This document shows positions 52,251-60,033 of a stretch of DNA of 64,000 nt, one piece after another. The translations under genes were made by a program, and so were the position numbers. The notes under the pieces are model-generated. The model had not been told where the DNA came from, did not search any database, and saw only the letters and a program-made list of their open reading frames with translations. This DNA comes from Hyphomicrobiales bacterium (GTDB lineage: Bacteria; Pseudomonadota; Alphaproteobacteria; Rhizobiales; Rhizobiaceae): the NCBI GenBank assembly GCA_900469475.1, contig UBXG01000006.1:224820-288819 (forward strand), in the 5' to 3' direction. The first letter of the stretch is position 1. The number at the start of each line of letters is the position of its first letter.

Positions 52251-53655
52251 TGAGGCTGCACCATCCAAAGGCCTTGTAAGCCGCGCCTTGGGCGGGGTAG
52301 CGAGCAGTCTTCGCGCGCAGCTGTTTGCCTGGGTCGTATTGACCCTGATCGGCGCGATCTGCATCAACCTTTATCTAAGCTTCCGTTCCGCCGATGCGAC
52401 GGCCGATCTTGTCACCGACCGTACGCTGCTCGCCTCCGCCCGCGTCATCGCGGAAGCGACGCATGTCGACGGAAGCGGCACCGTGCAGATCGATATTCCC
52501 CCGGCTGCGCTGGAAATGTTCGATACCGGCTATGGCGACCGCGTTTTTTATCAGGTGGTCACGGCATGGGGGAGCCTCATCGCCGGTTTTCCCGATCTGC
52601 CACGGCCGAAGCGGGATCTGATCGGCGAGGACATGACGTTTCGGACCGACGGCGTGCGTGTACTCATGCTGAGCCACCCGGTTGTTGGCCTTGATCAGGA
52701 CAGCACGATTTCCGTCGCCGTTGCCGTTACCCATAACAGCCAATATGCCATGCGCCGCAGGCTGTGGCTGTCCGATTTCACCAAGCAGCTCGCGCTTGTC
52801 CTGCTTGCCGGGCTCGTCACCATCATCGGCCTGCAGCGCGGACTTGCTCCCGTGCTGCGCCTGCGCGACGCCGTGCGCGAGCGTGGCCGCCAACGTCTCG
52901 ATCCGCTGGACCCTCGCATGGTGCAGAACGAGCTTCGGCCGCTCGTCCACGCCCTCAATGATCACATGGAGCGGGTGCAGAACCAGATGGCGGCGCAGCG
53001 CCGCTTCGTCTCGAACGCCGCTCATCAACTGCGGACACCGCTTGCCCTGATCTCGACCCAGGCAAGTTTTGCTGCACGCGAAACGGACAATAACAGGCGT
53101 GACGAGGCGCTGACCGCATTGCGTTCGAGCACGCGACAGGTAACGCGGCTTGCGAGCCAGCTTCTGACACTCTCGCGTGCCGAACCCGGCAGCCGCCGAC
53201 CGCGAAACGACACCATCGATCTGGCGGAAACCGCCCGGCGTGTGCTGGAAACCCTCGCCGAGGAAGCCCTGCGCCGGAATATCGATCTCGGGCTCGAGGC
53301 GGATGAGACGGCGGTTCATATCGAGGGCGACGGCACCATGCTGCGTGAAATGCTGGTTAATCTCGTCGATAATGCACTGCGCTACACGCAGGCGAGCGGT
53401 CGCGTGACGGTGGGAGTCGGCCGCGACGGCGATACGGCTCTGCTATGGGTCGAGGACAACGGACCGGGCATCCCCGAAGCGGAACGCGCCCAGGTCTTCG
53501 AGCGCTTCTATCGCATCATAGGCACGGAGCCAGAGGGAAGTGGCCTGGGGCTCGCCATAGTCCGCGAAGTCGTCGACGGCGCCGGCGGCTCTGTCACGCT
53601 TGGCGAGGCGACGGGTGGCGGCCTGCTGGTCCGCGTGCGGCTGCCGGCTGTTTGA
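52240..53655 (+). CDS. Sensor histidine kinase, TctE-like
   Basis: A 471-residue kinase: TM1 (about 27-46), periplasmic region of about 130 residues, TM2 (about 180-200), then H-box NAAHQLRTPLALISTQ (His near residue 262), N-box LVDNALRYTQASG and G boxes EDNGPGIPEAE and GSGLGLAIVREV. The order and DLPRPKRDLIGEDMTF-like sensor region match TctE-type kinases. Start at 52240 overlaps the response regulator's stop. Its 3' end converges with the ABC importer locus across a repeat and terminator region. Confidence 0.92.
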   Translation: MRNDEAAPSKGLVSRALGGVASSLRAQLFAWVVLTLIGAICINLYLSFRSADATADLVTDRTLLASARVIAEATHVDGSGTVQIDIPPAALEMFDTGYGDRVFYQVVTAWGSLIAGFPDLPRPKRDLIGEDMTFRTDGVRVLMLSHPVVGLDQDSTISVAVAVTHNSQYAMRRRLWLSDFTKQLALVLLAGLVTIIGLQRGLAPVLRLRDAVRERGRQRLDPLDPRMVQNELRPLVHALNDHMERVQNQMAAQRRFVSNAAHQLRTPLALISTQASFAARETDNNRRDEALTALRSSTRQVTRLASQLLTLSRAEPGSRRPRNDTIDLAETARRVLETLAEEALRRNIDLGLEADETAVHIEGDGTMLREMLVNLVDNALRYTQASGRVTVGVGRDGDTALLWVEDNGPGIPEAERAQVFERFYRIIGTEPEGSGLGLAIVREVVDGAGGSVTLGEATGGGLLVRVRLPAV

Positions 53656-53710
53656 AGGGCGAAGTTAGTTCGCTGTCTTTGGTCGGCAAGTGCGGCAATT
53701 GCGGGATAGT

Positions 53711-53880
53711 CCCCTCTCCCCGCCTGCGGGGAGAGGGTTAGGGTGAGGGGCTATTCGCAGAAGCACTGGAAGCGACTTGTCTGAGGCTCTTACCCTGCGA
53801 AATCAATCATAATTCTCCTTCAAGTCGATAGCCCGCTGCCCCTCACCCCCAGCCCTATCCCCACCGCAAGGGAAAGAGAG
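53711..53880. repeat. REP-like palindromic repeat pair, locus 3
   Basis: The first unit (53711-53750) is CCCCTCTCCCCGCCTGCGGG, its palindrome and GTTAGGGTGAGGGG. About 88 bp later a decayed unit in opposite orientation (53838-53880) has CCCCTCACCCCCAGCCCTAT. The pair lies between the kinase and the ABC-importer terminator. Confidence 0.8.
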
Positions 53881-53897
53881 TGTCTCTACGTCGACAC

Positions 53898-53924
53898 AAA
53901 AAAGGCCGGGCGAAACGCCCGGCC
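53898..53924 (-). terminator. Rho-independent terminator of the ABC importer operon
   Basis: A perfect 9-bp stem (GGCCGGGCG/CGCCCGGCC) with a three-base loop is followed on the minus strand by six Ts. It lies 33 bp past the permease stop. Confidence 0.93.
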
Positions 53925-53956
53925 CCTGGCCTTGGGAGGTACCAGAAAATCAACGC

Positions 53957-54838
53957 TTAGTGCGTGTCGAGGCTCTGCTGCGGACGCCAGCGGGTGATGC
54001 GGTTTTCGATGAGCGTCATCACATATTCGGCGCCGAGCGTGACGACCATCACCAGGATGATCGCGGCATAGAGGCCGGCGGCATCATAGGTGCCCTTGGC
54101 GATCGAGATCAGGTAGCCGATGCCGGCCAGCGATCCCACGAACTCGCCAACGATCGCGCCGATGATGGCGAAGGAGAAGGAGATGTGCAGGCTTGCAAAA
54201 ATCCAGCTCATTGCTGACGGCAGGATGACGTTGCGGGTCACCCGCCAGTTGGAAGCGCCGAGGATGCGGGCATTGGCGATCATGTTGCGGTCGGCTTCGC
54301 GAACGCCCTGGAAGGCATTGGCGAACACGACGAAGAACACCATGATAAAGGCCAGCGCCACCTTCGACGCCAGGCCGAGACCCATGATCATCACGAAAAT
54401 CGGCGCGAGAACGACGCGCGGGATCGAGTTGATCGCCTTGATGTAGATCGAGAGGATGTCGGAAGCCAGCTTGTTGCGGCCAAGGGCGACGCCGACAAGG
54501 ACGCCGGTCACCGAGCCGATGATGAAGCCGATCAGAGCTTCTTCCATGGTGACGCCGAGGTGATACCAGAGCGAGCCGCTCTCGGTGCCCTCGGTGATCC
54601 ACTCCCAGAGGCGCAGTGCGATCCCGTATGGGCTCGAATAGAAGAACGGATCGATCCAGTGCAGGTCGGAGGCGAGCTGCCAGAGGCCGAGGATGGCAAG
54701 CAAAATGCCGATCTGCCATGCCTTGACGACATACTTGCGACGAGCGAGCGCCTTCAGCGCTGCGGCTTCGATTTCCGCGTCCGAGGTGCCGGCGCGGAAG
54801 ATTGGAGCATTGCCTGCTTCGAGAGCTGTATTTGCCAT
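53957..54838 (-). CDS. ABC transporter permease (SsuC/TauC/ThiX-like)
   Basis: A 293-residue inner-membrane permease of the nitrate/sulfonate/taurine-type importers: helices from about residue 45, LSIYIKAINSIPRVVLAPIF (the EAA-like coupling region begins later), GVREADRNMIANARILGASN, which contacts the ATPase, and IFASLHISFSFAIIGAIVGE. The ATG at 54838 (MANTALEAG) is used, as the upstream extension has no support. It lies 13 bp after the ATPase gene stop. The substrate is unknown. Confidence 0.92.
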   Translation of the reverse strand: MANTALEAGNAPIFRAGTSDAEIEAAALKALARRKYVVKAWQIGILLAILGLWQLASDLHWIDPFFYSSPYGIALRLWEWITEGTESGSLWYHLGVTMEEALIGFIIGSVTGVLVGVALGRNKLASDILSIYIKAINSIPRVVLAPIFVMIMGLGLASKVALAFIMVFFVVFANAFQGVREADRNMIANARILGASNWRVTRNVILPSAMSWIFASLHISFSFAIIGAIVGEFVGSLAGIGYLISIAKGTYDAAGLYAAIILVMVVTLGAEYVMTLIENRITRWRPQQSLDTH

Positions 54839-54851
54839 GATCAATCCTCCC

Positions 54852-55670
54852 TTATGCCGCTTCCGCGGCACGGCGATAGCTGGTTTCGACCTCCTCACGC
54901 AGGTCGTCCCAGATCGTCTTGCAATAATCGATGAAGTTCTGCTCGTAGCGGATCTCCGAGACGACGCGCGGGCGCGGCAGGTCGATCGTGTAGACCGATT
55001 TGACCGTCGCCGGGCCGGCCGTCAGCACATAGACCTTGTCGGCGAGCGCAACGGCTTCTTCGAGATCGTGCGTCACGAAGACGACGGAGGCCTGGCGTTC
55101 GGCCCAGAGCTTCAGAAGCTCCTCATGCATGACCGTGCGGGTCTGCACGTCGAGCGCCGAGAAGGGCTCGTCCATCAGCAGGATTTCCGGCTCGTTGATG
55201 AAGGTCTGCGCCAACGAGACGCGCTTGCGCATGCCGCCCGAGAGCTGATGCGGATAGTGATGCAGAAACTTGGAAAGACCGACACGGGCAAGCCAGTCCT
55301 TGGCCATCTTCTCGGCCTCGGCCTTCGACTTGCCGCGGAACAGCGGGCCGGCCATGACGTTTTCGATAACATTCTGCCAGGGGAAGAGCGCATCCGTCTG
55401 GAAGGCGAAGCCGACGCGCCGGTCGATGCCGTTGACCGGGCCACCCATCAGGCGGACTTCGCCGGCGCTCGGCTTGGCAAGGCCGGTGACGAGGTTGAGC
55501 GTCGTCGACTTGCCGCAGCCCGTCGGCCCGACAACGGCGACGAATTCGCCGCGCTCGACGGTCATGTTGAAATCGCGCAGTGCGGTCAGCGACTTGCCGG
55601 TCGGCGATACGAAACGGCGGCTGACATTGATGAGCTCTATCGCCGGGGTGCGGCTTTCATCCTGTTGCAT
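54852..55670 (-). CDS. ABC transporter ATP-binding protein (SsuB/TauB/ThiZ-like)
   Basis: A 272-residue ATPase: Walker A GPTGCGKS (residues 48-55), Q-loop FAFQTDALFPW, signature LSGGMRKRV (143-151), Walker B ILLMDEPFSALD and H-loop VFVTHDLEEAVALADK. It powers import of a small substrate captured by the adjacent binding proteins. The ATG at 55670 has AGGA nine bases upstream. A hairpin of two 11-bp arms lies between the first binding-protein gene and this one. Confidence 0.95.
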   Translation of the reverse strand: MQQDESRTPAIELINVSRRFVSPTGKSLTALRDFNMTVERGEFVAVVGPTGCGKSTTLNLVTGLAKPSAGEVRLMGGPVNGIDRRVGFAFQTDALFPWQNVIENVMAGPLFRGKSKAEAEKMAKDWLARVGLSKFLHHYPHQLSGGMRKRVSLAQTFINEPEILLMDEPFSALDVQTRTVMHEELLKLWAERQASVVFVTHDLEEAVALADKVYVLTAGPATVKSVYTIDLPRPRVVSEIRYEQNFIDYCKTIWDDLREEVETSYRRAAEAA

Positions 55671-55741
55671 GGTGCTGATCCTGACGCGTGCCTTCAGGGC
55701 GTGCACGCAAAGCCCAGTGGAACTGCAAAGTCTCTTGAACT

Positions 55742-55781
55742 GCCGCTTCCGGAACCTGCCTGAAAACTGGCCGGAAGCGGC
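55742..55781 (-). terminator. Hairpin between binding-protein and ATPase genes
   Basis: GCCGCTTCCGG (55742-55752) and CCGGAAGCGGC (55771-55781) pair perfectly around an 18-base loop. No T run follows. Such hairpins after binding-protein genes usually stabilise the 3' end or partly terminate, so that more binding protein than ATPase is made. Confidence 0.55.
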
Positions 55782-55792
55782 GTTCTGACTGT

Positions 55793-56806
55793 TTACTTGA
55801 CGTTCTTCACGAATTCCGTCGTGTAGGTCTTCGACAGGTCGATCGTCTTGCCCTTGACGTTCTTGGAGAACTGCGAGAGCACGGCGAGAACGGTCTTCGG
55901 ACCATCTTCCGGCATCACGCCGTCGGCGGTGAACATTTCCTTGCCGGCGTCGAGAGCCTTGATGTAGCCGTCCTTGTCACCGACGTAGAAGTCCTTCGGC
56001 ATCTTCTCGGCAATTTCAGCGGCGGAATGCGTATGGATGAAGCGCAGCGTCTTGACGAAAGCGTTCGCGAGCTTCTGCACTTCTTCCTTATGAGCGTCGA
56101 CCCATGCGGCATCCATATAGAGCGAGGCCGCCGGATAGGTACCGCCAAGCGCCTCTTCGGTGCCCTTCAGCGTGCGCAGATCGACGAGGATCTTCGCTTC
56201 GCCGGTCTTGAGCAGTCGCGAAATCGTCGGCTCGGTGGTCATGCCCACCTGGATGGCGTCCTGCTGCATGGCGGCGATGAAAGTCTGACCGGCGCCGACC
56301 GGAACAGGCGTGATGTCAGCCGGCGAGAGGCCTGCCTTCGACGCCATGTAAAGCGTCAGGAAGTTCGTCGACGAGCCGAGGCCGGTGACGCCGGCGCGCT
56401 TGCCCTTCAGGTCGGCGAAGGACTTGATATCGGGATATTTGGCCGAAACCAGCTCGACTTCGCCGGGTGCCTGACTGAACTGCACGACCGATTTGATGAA
56501 CTTGCCCTTGGCTTGCAGGTCGACGCAGTGGTCGTAGAAACCGACGACGCCCTGAACGGCGCCTGCCAGCAGCTGGTTTTCGGCGTCGACGCCGGCGGAT
56601 TCGTTGAGAAGCTCGACCTCCAGACCTTCATCCTTGAAGTAACCAAGCCCTTCGGCAAGCTTGGCCGGCAGATAGATCTGCTTTTCGTAGCCGCCCACCA
56701 TGATGGAAATCTTGTCGGCAGCATTGGCGGCCGTGGCTGCAAGGGAAGCAGCTGTCATGACGAGGGAAAGGGCTACGGTATGAAAAAACGTGCGCGATGG
56801 ACGCAT
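55793..56806 (-). CDS. ABC substrate-binding protein, NMT1/SsuA-like (copy 1)
   Basis: A 337-residue periplasmic binding protein: signal peptide VALSLVMTAASLAATAANAA, then DKISIMVGGYEKQIYLPAKL, VTGLGSSTNFLTLYMASKAG (hinge/ligand side) and GMTTEPTISRLLKTGEAKIL. It feeds the permease and ATPase downstream. It is a tandem paralogue of the gene at 57003. The start is the ATG at 56806, after a TTG with no support. The ligand class in the family includes nitrate, sulfonates, taurine and hydroxymethylpyrimidine; none can be chosen. Confidence 0.92.
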   Translation of the reverse strand: MRPSRTFFHTVALSLVMTAASLAATAANAADKISIMVGGYEKQIYLPAKLAEGLGYFKDEGLEVELLNESAGVDAENQLLAGAVQGVVGFYDHCVDLQAKGKFIKSVVQFSQAPGEVELVSAKYPDIKSFADLKGKRAGVTGLGSSTNFLTLYMASKAGLSPADITPVPVGAGQTFIAAMQQDAIQVGMTTEPTISRLLKTGEAKILVDLRTLKGTEEALGGTYPAASLYMDAAWVDAHKEEVQKLANAFVKTLRFIHTHSAAEIAEKMPKDFYVGDKDGYIKALDAGKEMFTADGVMPEDGPKTVLAVLSQFSKNVKGKTIDLSKTYTTEFVKNVK

Positions 56807-56891
56807 CAATGTCTCCTCCTGTTTTATTCTTGCGCCACACGACGCTCTGGAAAGGCGCTTCCTCCACGAAGCTCAACGAGACTAGCGCGGG

Positions 56892-56913
56892 CAACCTTTC
56901 AGTCAGCTTTCAG
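56892..56913. promoter_or_regulatory. Shared upstream motif, binding-protein copy 1
   Basis: CAACCTTTCAGTCAGCTTTC with a direct repeat of CTTTCAG lies about 86 bp before the copy 1 start. The CAACCTTTCA part recurs at the same distance before copy 2. Confidence 0.45.
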
Positions 56914-56952
56914 TGCGCAACCCTGCGAGGGAACATTGCGATTTTACTAACG

Positions 56953-56987
56953 CGGACGCCGGCGGCTCGATATGCCGCCGGCGTCCG
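56953..56987 (-). terminator. Hairpin after binding-protein copy 2
   Basis: A perfect 14-bp stem (CGGACGCCGGCGGC and complement) with a seven-base loop lies 16 bp past the copy 2 stop. The minus-strand continuation CGTTAGTAAAAT is only weakly T rich, so it may be a partial terminator within the operon. Confidence 0.6.
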
Positions 56988-57002
56988 AAACGCTATGGCG
57001 CA

Positions 57003-58016
57003 CTATTTGGCGTTTTTGACGAATTCCGTCGTGTAGGTCTTCGACAGATCGATCGCTTTGCCCTGCACGTTCTTGGAGAACTCGGAAAGCACGGCAAGAA
57101 CGGTTTTCGGGCCGTCTTCCGGCATCACGCCATCGGGCGTGAACATCGCCTTGCCGTTTTCAAGCGCCTTCACATAGCCTTCCTTGTCGCCGACATAGAA
57201 GTCTTTCGGCATCTTGTCGGCGATCTCGGCGGCCGAATGCGTGTTGATGAAATGCAGCGTCTTGACGAAAGCATTCGCAAGCTTCTGCACCTCCTCCTTG
57301 TGATCCTTGACCCACGACTCCTGCATATAAAGAGACGCAGCAGGATAGGTCCCACCCAGGGCGGCCCTTGTTCCGGCCATCGTGCGCATATCGATGAGAA
57401 CCTTGGCTTCGCCGGTCTTCAGGAGACGCGAGACCGTCGGCTCCGTCGTCATGCCGGCCTGAATGGCATCCTGCTGCATGGCGGCGATAAAGGTCTGGCC
57501 GGCACCAACCGGAACGGAGGTGAATTCCCCCAGCTTCAGGCCGGCCTTGATGGCCAGATACTGCGTCAGGAAGTTGGTCGAGGAACCAAGGCCGGTGACG
57601 CCGAGGCTCTTGCCCTTGAAGTCAGCGGGGGATTTGATTTCCGGATGCTTGGCCGACACCAGCTCGACTTCGCCCGGCGCCTGGCTGAACTGCACGACGG
57701 ATTCGACGAACTTGCCCTTGCCCTGAAGGTCGATGCAATGGTCGTAGAAGCCGACGACGCCCTGGACGGCGCCTGCCAGCATTTCGTTTTCCGCATCGAC
57801 GCCGGCCGGCTCGTTGAGAAGTTCGACGTTCAGCCCCTGCTCCTTGAAATAGCCAAGCCCTTCGGCAAGCTTGGCCGGCAGATAGATCTGCTTTTCGTAA
57901 CCGCCCACCATGATGGAAATCTTATCAGCGGCGTTGGCGGCAGTGGCAGCAAATCCGGCTGCGGCTATCGCAATGGAAAAAGCCGTCGAATATCTAAGAA
58001 TGCTGGATGCACGCAT
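57003..58016 (-). CDS. ABC substrate-binding protein, NMT1/SsuA-like (copy 2)
   Basis: A 337-residue periplasmic binding protein with signal peptide FSIAIAAAGFAATAANAA. It aligns without gaps to copy 1; by hand I count about 52 differences over about 308 mature residues, so roughly 83 percent identity. Differences cluster in FLTQYLAIKAGLKLGEFTSV and in RTMAGTRAALGG. GGAGAGGAGAAC precedes the ATG at 58016. It is the promoter-proximal gene and may have a different ligand preference from copy 1. Confidence 0.92.
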   Translation of the reverse strand: MRASSILRYSTAFSIAIAAAGFAATAANAADKISIMVGGYEKQIYLPAKLAEGLGYFKEQGLNVELLNEPAGVDAENEMLAGAVQGVVGFYDHCIDLQGKGKFVESVVQFSQAPGEVELVSAKHPEIKSPADFKGKSLGVTGLGSSTNFLTQYLAIKAGLKLGEFTSVPVGAGQTFIAAMQQDAIQAGMTTEPTVSRLLKTGEAKVLIDMRTMAGTRAALGGTYPAASLYMQESWVKDHKEEVQKLANAFVKTLHFINTHSAAEIADKMPKDFYVGDKEGYVKALENGKAMFTPDGVMPEDGPKTVLAVLSEFSKNVQGKAIDLSKTYTTEFVKNAK

Positions 58017-58102
58017 GAAGTTCTCCTCTCCAATTGTGTACCGGCGCCGATTGACAACGGCACGGCACGCGCTTCCTCCTGAAGCAGGAGAGACATGCAC
58101 GC

Positions 58103-58125
58103 CCAACCTTTCATTGAACTGAAAG
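58103..58125. promoter_or_regulatory. Shared upstream motif with inverted repeat, binding-protein copy 2
   Basis: CAACCTTTCATTGAACTGAA contains the inverted repeat CTTTCA-N6-TGAAAG and lies about 88 bp before the copy 2 start, in the same place as the related motif before copy 1. It looks like a regulator site carried along in the gene duplication. Confidence 0.45.
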
Positions 58126-58285
58126 CAAGTTCTTGACTATCGCCTGTTGGCTTCGAATGCCTGCGGTTTTCCGCAGCGGCGACGGAAAGCCCGATTTCTG
58201 CACAACGAGAAGCATTCCTCCACCTTGGCATTTCCCGCATCGCGACTATCTAAGATGGAACGCTTTTCGCTGGGAGGGATCACCG

Positions 58286-58594
58286 ATGAGGACCATTGCC
58301 GCAGCCCTTGTCCTGATGACGATCACGGTAGCCGGGCCGGCATCGGCGATTTCCCGCTACGATTCGCCCGGCAAGACCTGCGCATCGGTACAGCAGCTTA
58401 TCGCAGCCGAACGGGCGGTAATATTGCGCTATCCTTCGTCCCGAGGCGGCCCCGTTCTGTACGACCGCTATGTGGCCGGCCGCGGGCAATGCGGCATCTC
58501 CGACTATGCCAGCCGCGCTTATGTTCCCACCAGGGATAACCCGCTCTGCCCCGTCTATAATTGCAAGCCATCCTCCATTTTCAATCCGCATTGA
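58286..58594 (+). CDS. Small exported protein of unknown function
   Basis: A 102-residue protein with signal peptide MRTIAAALVLMTITVAGPAS cleaved before ISRYDSPG. The mature part has four cysteines (in KTCAS, GQCGI, NPLCPV and YNCKP) that could form two disulfides in the periplasm. GGAGGG seven bases before the ATG at 58286 supports translation. I do not recognise the family; similar short Cys proteins occur in rhizobia. It is divergent from the binding-protein operon. Confidence 0.72.
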   Translation: MRTIAAALVLMTITVAGPASAISRYDSPGKTCASVQQLIAAERAVILRYPSSRGGPVLYDRYVAGRGQCGISDYASRAYVPTRDNPLCPVYNCKPSSIFNPH

Positions 58595-58661
58595 CGCGAA
58601 TCACCTTTTCTGAGGTTTATGCGGGGGCGGATTATAAACTTTGCAGCAAAAGACTTTTAGT

Positions 58662-58674
58662 TGAGTTACACTCA
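58662..58674. promoter_or_regulatory. Inverted repeat upstream of the XRE regulator
   Basis: TGAGT-TAC-ACTCA is a perfect 5-bp inverted repeat in the A/T-rich region about 104 bp before the XRE gene. It may be an operator for the regulator itself. Confidence 0.3.
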
Positions 58675-58777
58675 TATTTAACGCACATTTTGCGGGCAGA
58701 TGAAGGACGCGTCCCTTCCCGAGAAGGGTACGAGCATGGTGTTTCCACCAGCCCCTAAGTGATAAGGAGATTGCGCC

Positions 58778-59236
58778 GTGAGTGCAAAAGTACCGAATCC
58801 GATCGATGCCTATGTTGGCTCTCGCGTGCGCACGCGTCGTCTCATGCTTGGCATGAGTCAGGAGCGGCTTGCCGAACAGATCGGCGTGACGTTTCAGCAA
58901 GTGCAGAAATACGAAAAGGGCACCAATCGCATCGGCGCCAGCCGGCTGCAGGCGATTGCCGGCGTGCTGGCGGTACCGGTTGCCTTCTTCTTCCAGCAGG
59001 ATAATTCGCAGCCGCTGAACACCGATGGCCTCGGCGCGATCAATGGTCTGGAAGATCTGTCGGACTTCCTGACATCGAAAGAGGGCCTCAGCCTCAACAA
59101 GGCGTTCATGAAGATCAACGATCCCAGCATTCGCCAGTCCGTGCTGACGTTGATCAAGTCATTGGCAAACGCTTCCGACGTTCTGCCAAATCATATTCCG
59201 CATGCAGCGGACGCGTCAGTCGGTCTGCGCAACTAA
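58778..59236 (+). CDS. XRE-family HTH transcriptional regulator
   Basis: A 152-residue protein from a GTG start preceded by AAGGAG. The Cro/CI-type HTH is at about residues 15-70 (VRTRRLMLGMSQERLAEQIG and FQQVQKYEKGTNRIGASRLQ), followed by VLAVPVAFFFQQ and a C-terminal helical segment. This layout is common in rhizobial stress-related regulators such as PhrR-like proteins. Target genes are unknown; autoregulation is likely. Confidence 0.9.
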   Translation: MSAKVPNPIDAYVGSRVRTRRLMLGMSQERLAEQIGVTFQQVQKYEKGTNRIGASRLQAIAGVLAVPVAFFFQQDNSQPLNTDGLGAINGLEDLSDFLTSKEGLSLNKAFMKINDPSIRQSVLTLIKSLANASDVLPNHIPHAADASVGLRN

Positions 59237-59554
59237 GGCTGCCGCTCCCGCGAGAATAACGATGCGGTCGATCCGAGGCAGGCCGAATGCTGCTTTGGGC
59301 CTGCGCAGGATTGTTGCCAACAACTGTGGTGCGGGCCGGTCTGGCCAGTCAAGCTATCGACGCCGAGATTGCGCCTCGTTGCAATTTTCTCCGTGCCTGA
59401 CCTTTGGAGGCGGTAAGAGCGGAATTTGCCGCAACCAAGCGTCGTGTCACGCTGCATGTCACGCGCCAACCTGCAAAACTTTCGTTACGGTTTGCTCATG
59501 TTCCCGGCCAGACACGATTCGTCTGCCGGGAACGGGGGCAATAGAGGGTACGAA
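59237..59554. other. Intergenic region before the small hypothetical gene
   Basis: About 318 bp with no supportable gene. It contains several short inverted stretches and probably the promoter of the 59555 gene, but I see no clear boxes or RNA structure. Open frames here have no ribosome-binding site or recognisable product. Confidence 0.5.
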
Positions 59555-59794
59555 ATGACATCAGCACTTCCGATCGACGCAGCATACCAGGATCCTGACT
59601 CGCTCAAAGAACTGGCATCAATCGCTCGGCTCATCACCTATGCACGGCAAAGCGCCAAAAACCTGAACGCTGAATTCCCGGTCTGGTGCCTGGACTTGGC
59701 ACTCGGGGCCGTGCTGCAGGAAATGTATGAAAATGGCTTGCCCAATCCCTTGTTCGAAACGGGAACGGACACAGCAAAAGTGGTGGCACACTGA
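59555..59794 (+). CDS. Small hypothetical protein
   Basis: A 79-residue, mildly acidic helical protein starting MTSALPIDAAYQDPDSLKEL and containing ARQSAKNLNAEFPVWCLDLA. It has no signal peptide or membrane segment. I do not recognise the family. GAGGGTACGAA before the ATG and a strong terminator 36 bp after the stop support a real single-gene transcript. Confidence 0.68.
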   Translation: MTSALPIDAAYQDPDSLKELASIARLITYARQSAKNLNAEFPVWCLDLALGAVLQEMYENGLPNPLFETGTDTAKVVAH

Positions 59795-59830
59795 ATTTAA
59801 ATAGTTCCGGCCGTTGCGGGATACGAAATG

Positions 59831-59870
59831 ATGCCGGTATGGCTCCCCAGGCCATATCGGCATTTTTCTT
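59831..59870 (+). terminator. Rho-independent terminator
   Basis: ATGCCGGTATGG and CCATATCGGCAT form a 12-bp stem (one wobble) around CTCCCCAGG, followed by TTTTCTT. It ends the small hypothetical gene's transcript. Confidence 0.9.
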
Positions 59871-59919
59871 ATGAGGCGACCGTCAGGACGACGAGGTTGT
59901 CGCATGCCGGGTGGAAGCT

Positions 59920-59968
59920 AAAGCACTTCCAGAAAAAGTGCGCAGCGGTTTTCCGTCAGGAATGCGTT
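59920..59968. repeat. Short palindromic intergenic repeat, copy 2
   Basis: Matches copy 1 at 7746 through AAGTGCGCAGCGGTTTTCCG, but the outer arms have decayed (AAAGCACTTCC and GGAATGCGTT). It lies between the small hypothetical gene and the TetR gene. Confidence 0.7.
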
Positions 59969-59983
59969 GGGAAATAAGAGCAT

Positions 59984-60022
59984 AGAGCGTTTTCGCGATT
60001 CAAAGAAAAGTGGAAACGCTCT
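59984..60022. repeat. Inverted repeat next to the TetR gene
   Basis: AGAGCGTTT (59984-59992) pairs with AAACGCTCT (60014-60022) in a hairpin-forming element adjoining the previous repeat. Similar GAAACGCTCTAG-type palindromes are widespread between Rhizobiales genes. It could also end the TetR transcript. Confidence 0.6.
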
Positions 60023-60033
60023 AGCGGCGCGGT

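Larger units (their letters stand above)
53656..53956. other. Intergenic region with repeats and terminator
   Basis: About 300 bp between converging genes. It contains the third REP-like repeat pair (53711-53880) and the strong terminator of the ABC operon (53898-53924). No gene is supported. Confidence 0.6.

Noticed and set aside
56807..58285. Thiamine (TPP) riboswitch before the NMT1-like binding proteins
   Set aside because: Because NMT1-like proteins can bind a thiamine precursor I looked for the THI-box CTGAGA core in both leaders; it is not there.
59202..59558. Plus-strand open frame between the XRE and small hypothetical genes
   Set aside because: Starts inside the XRE gene, is Arg/Cys-rich without any domain, and has no start signal.
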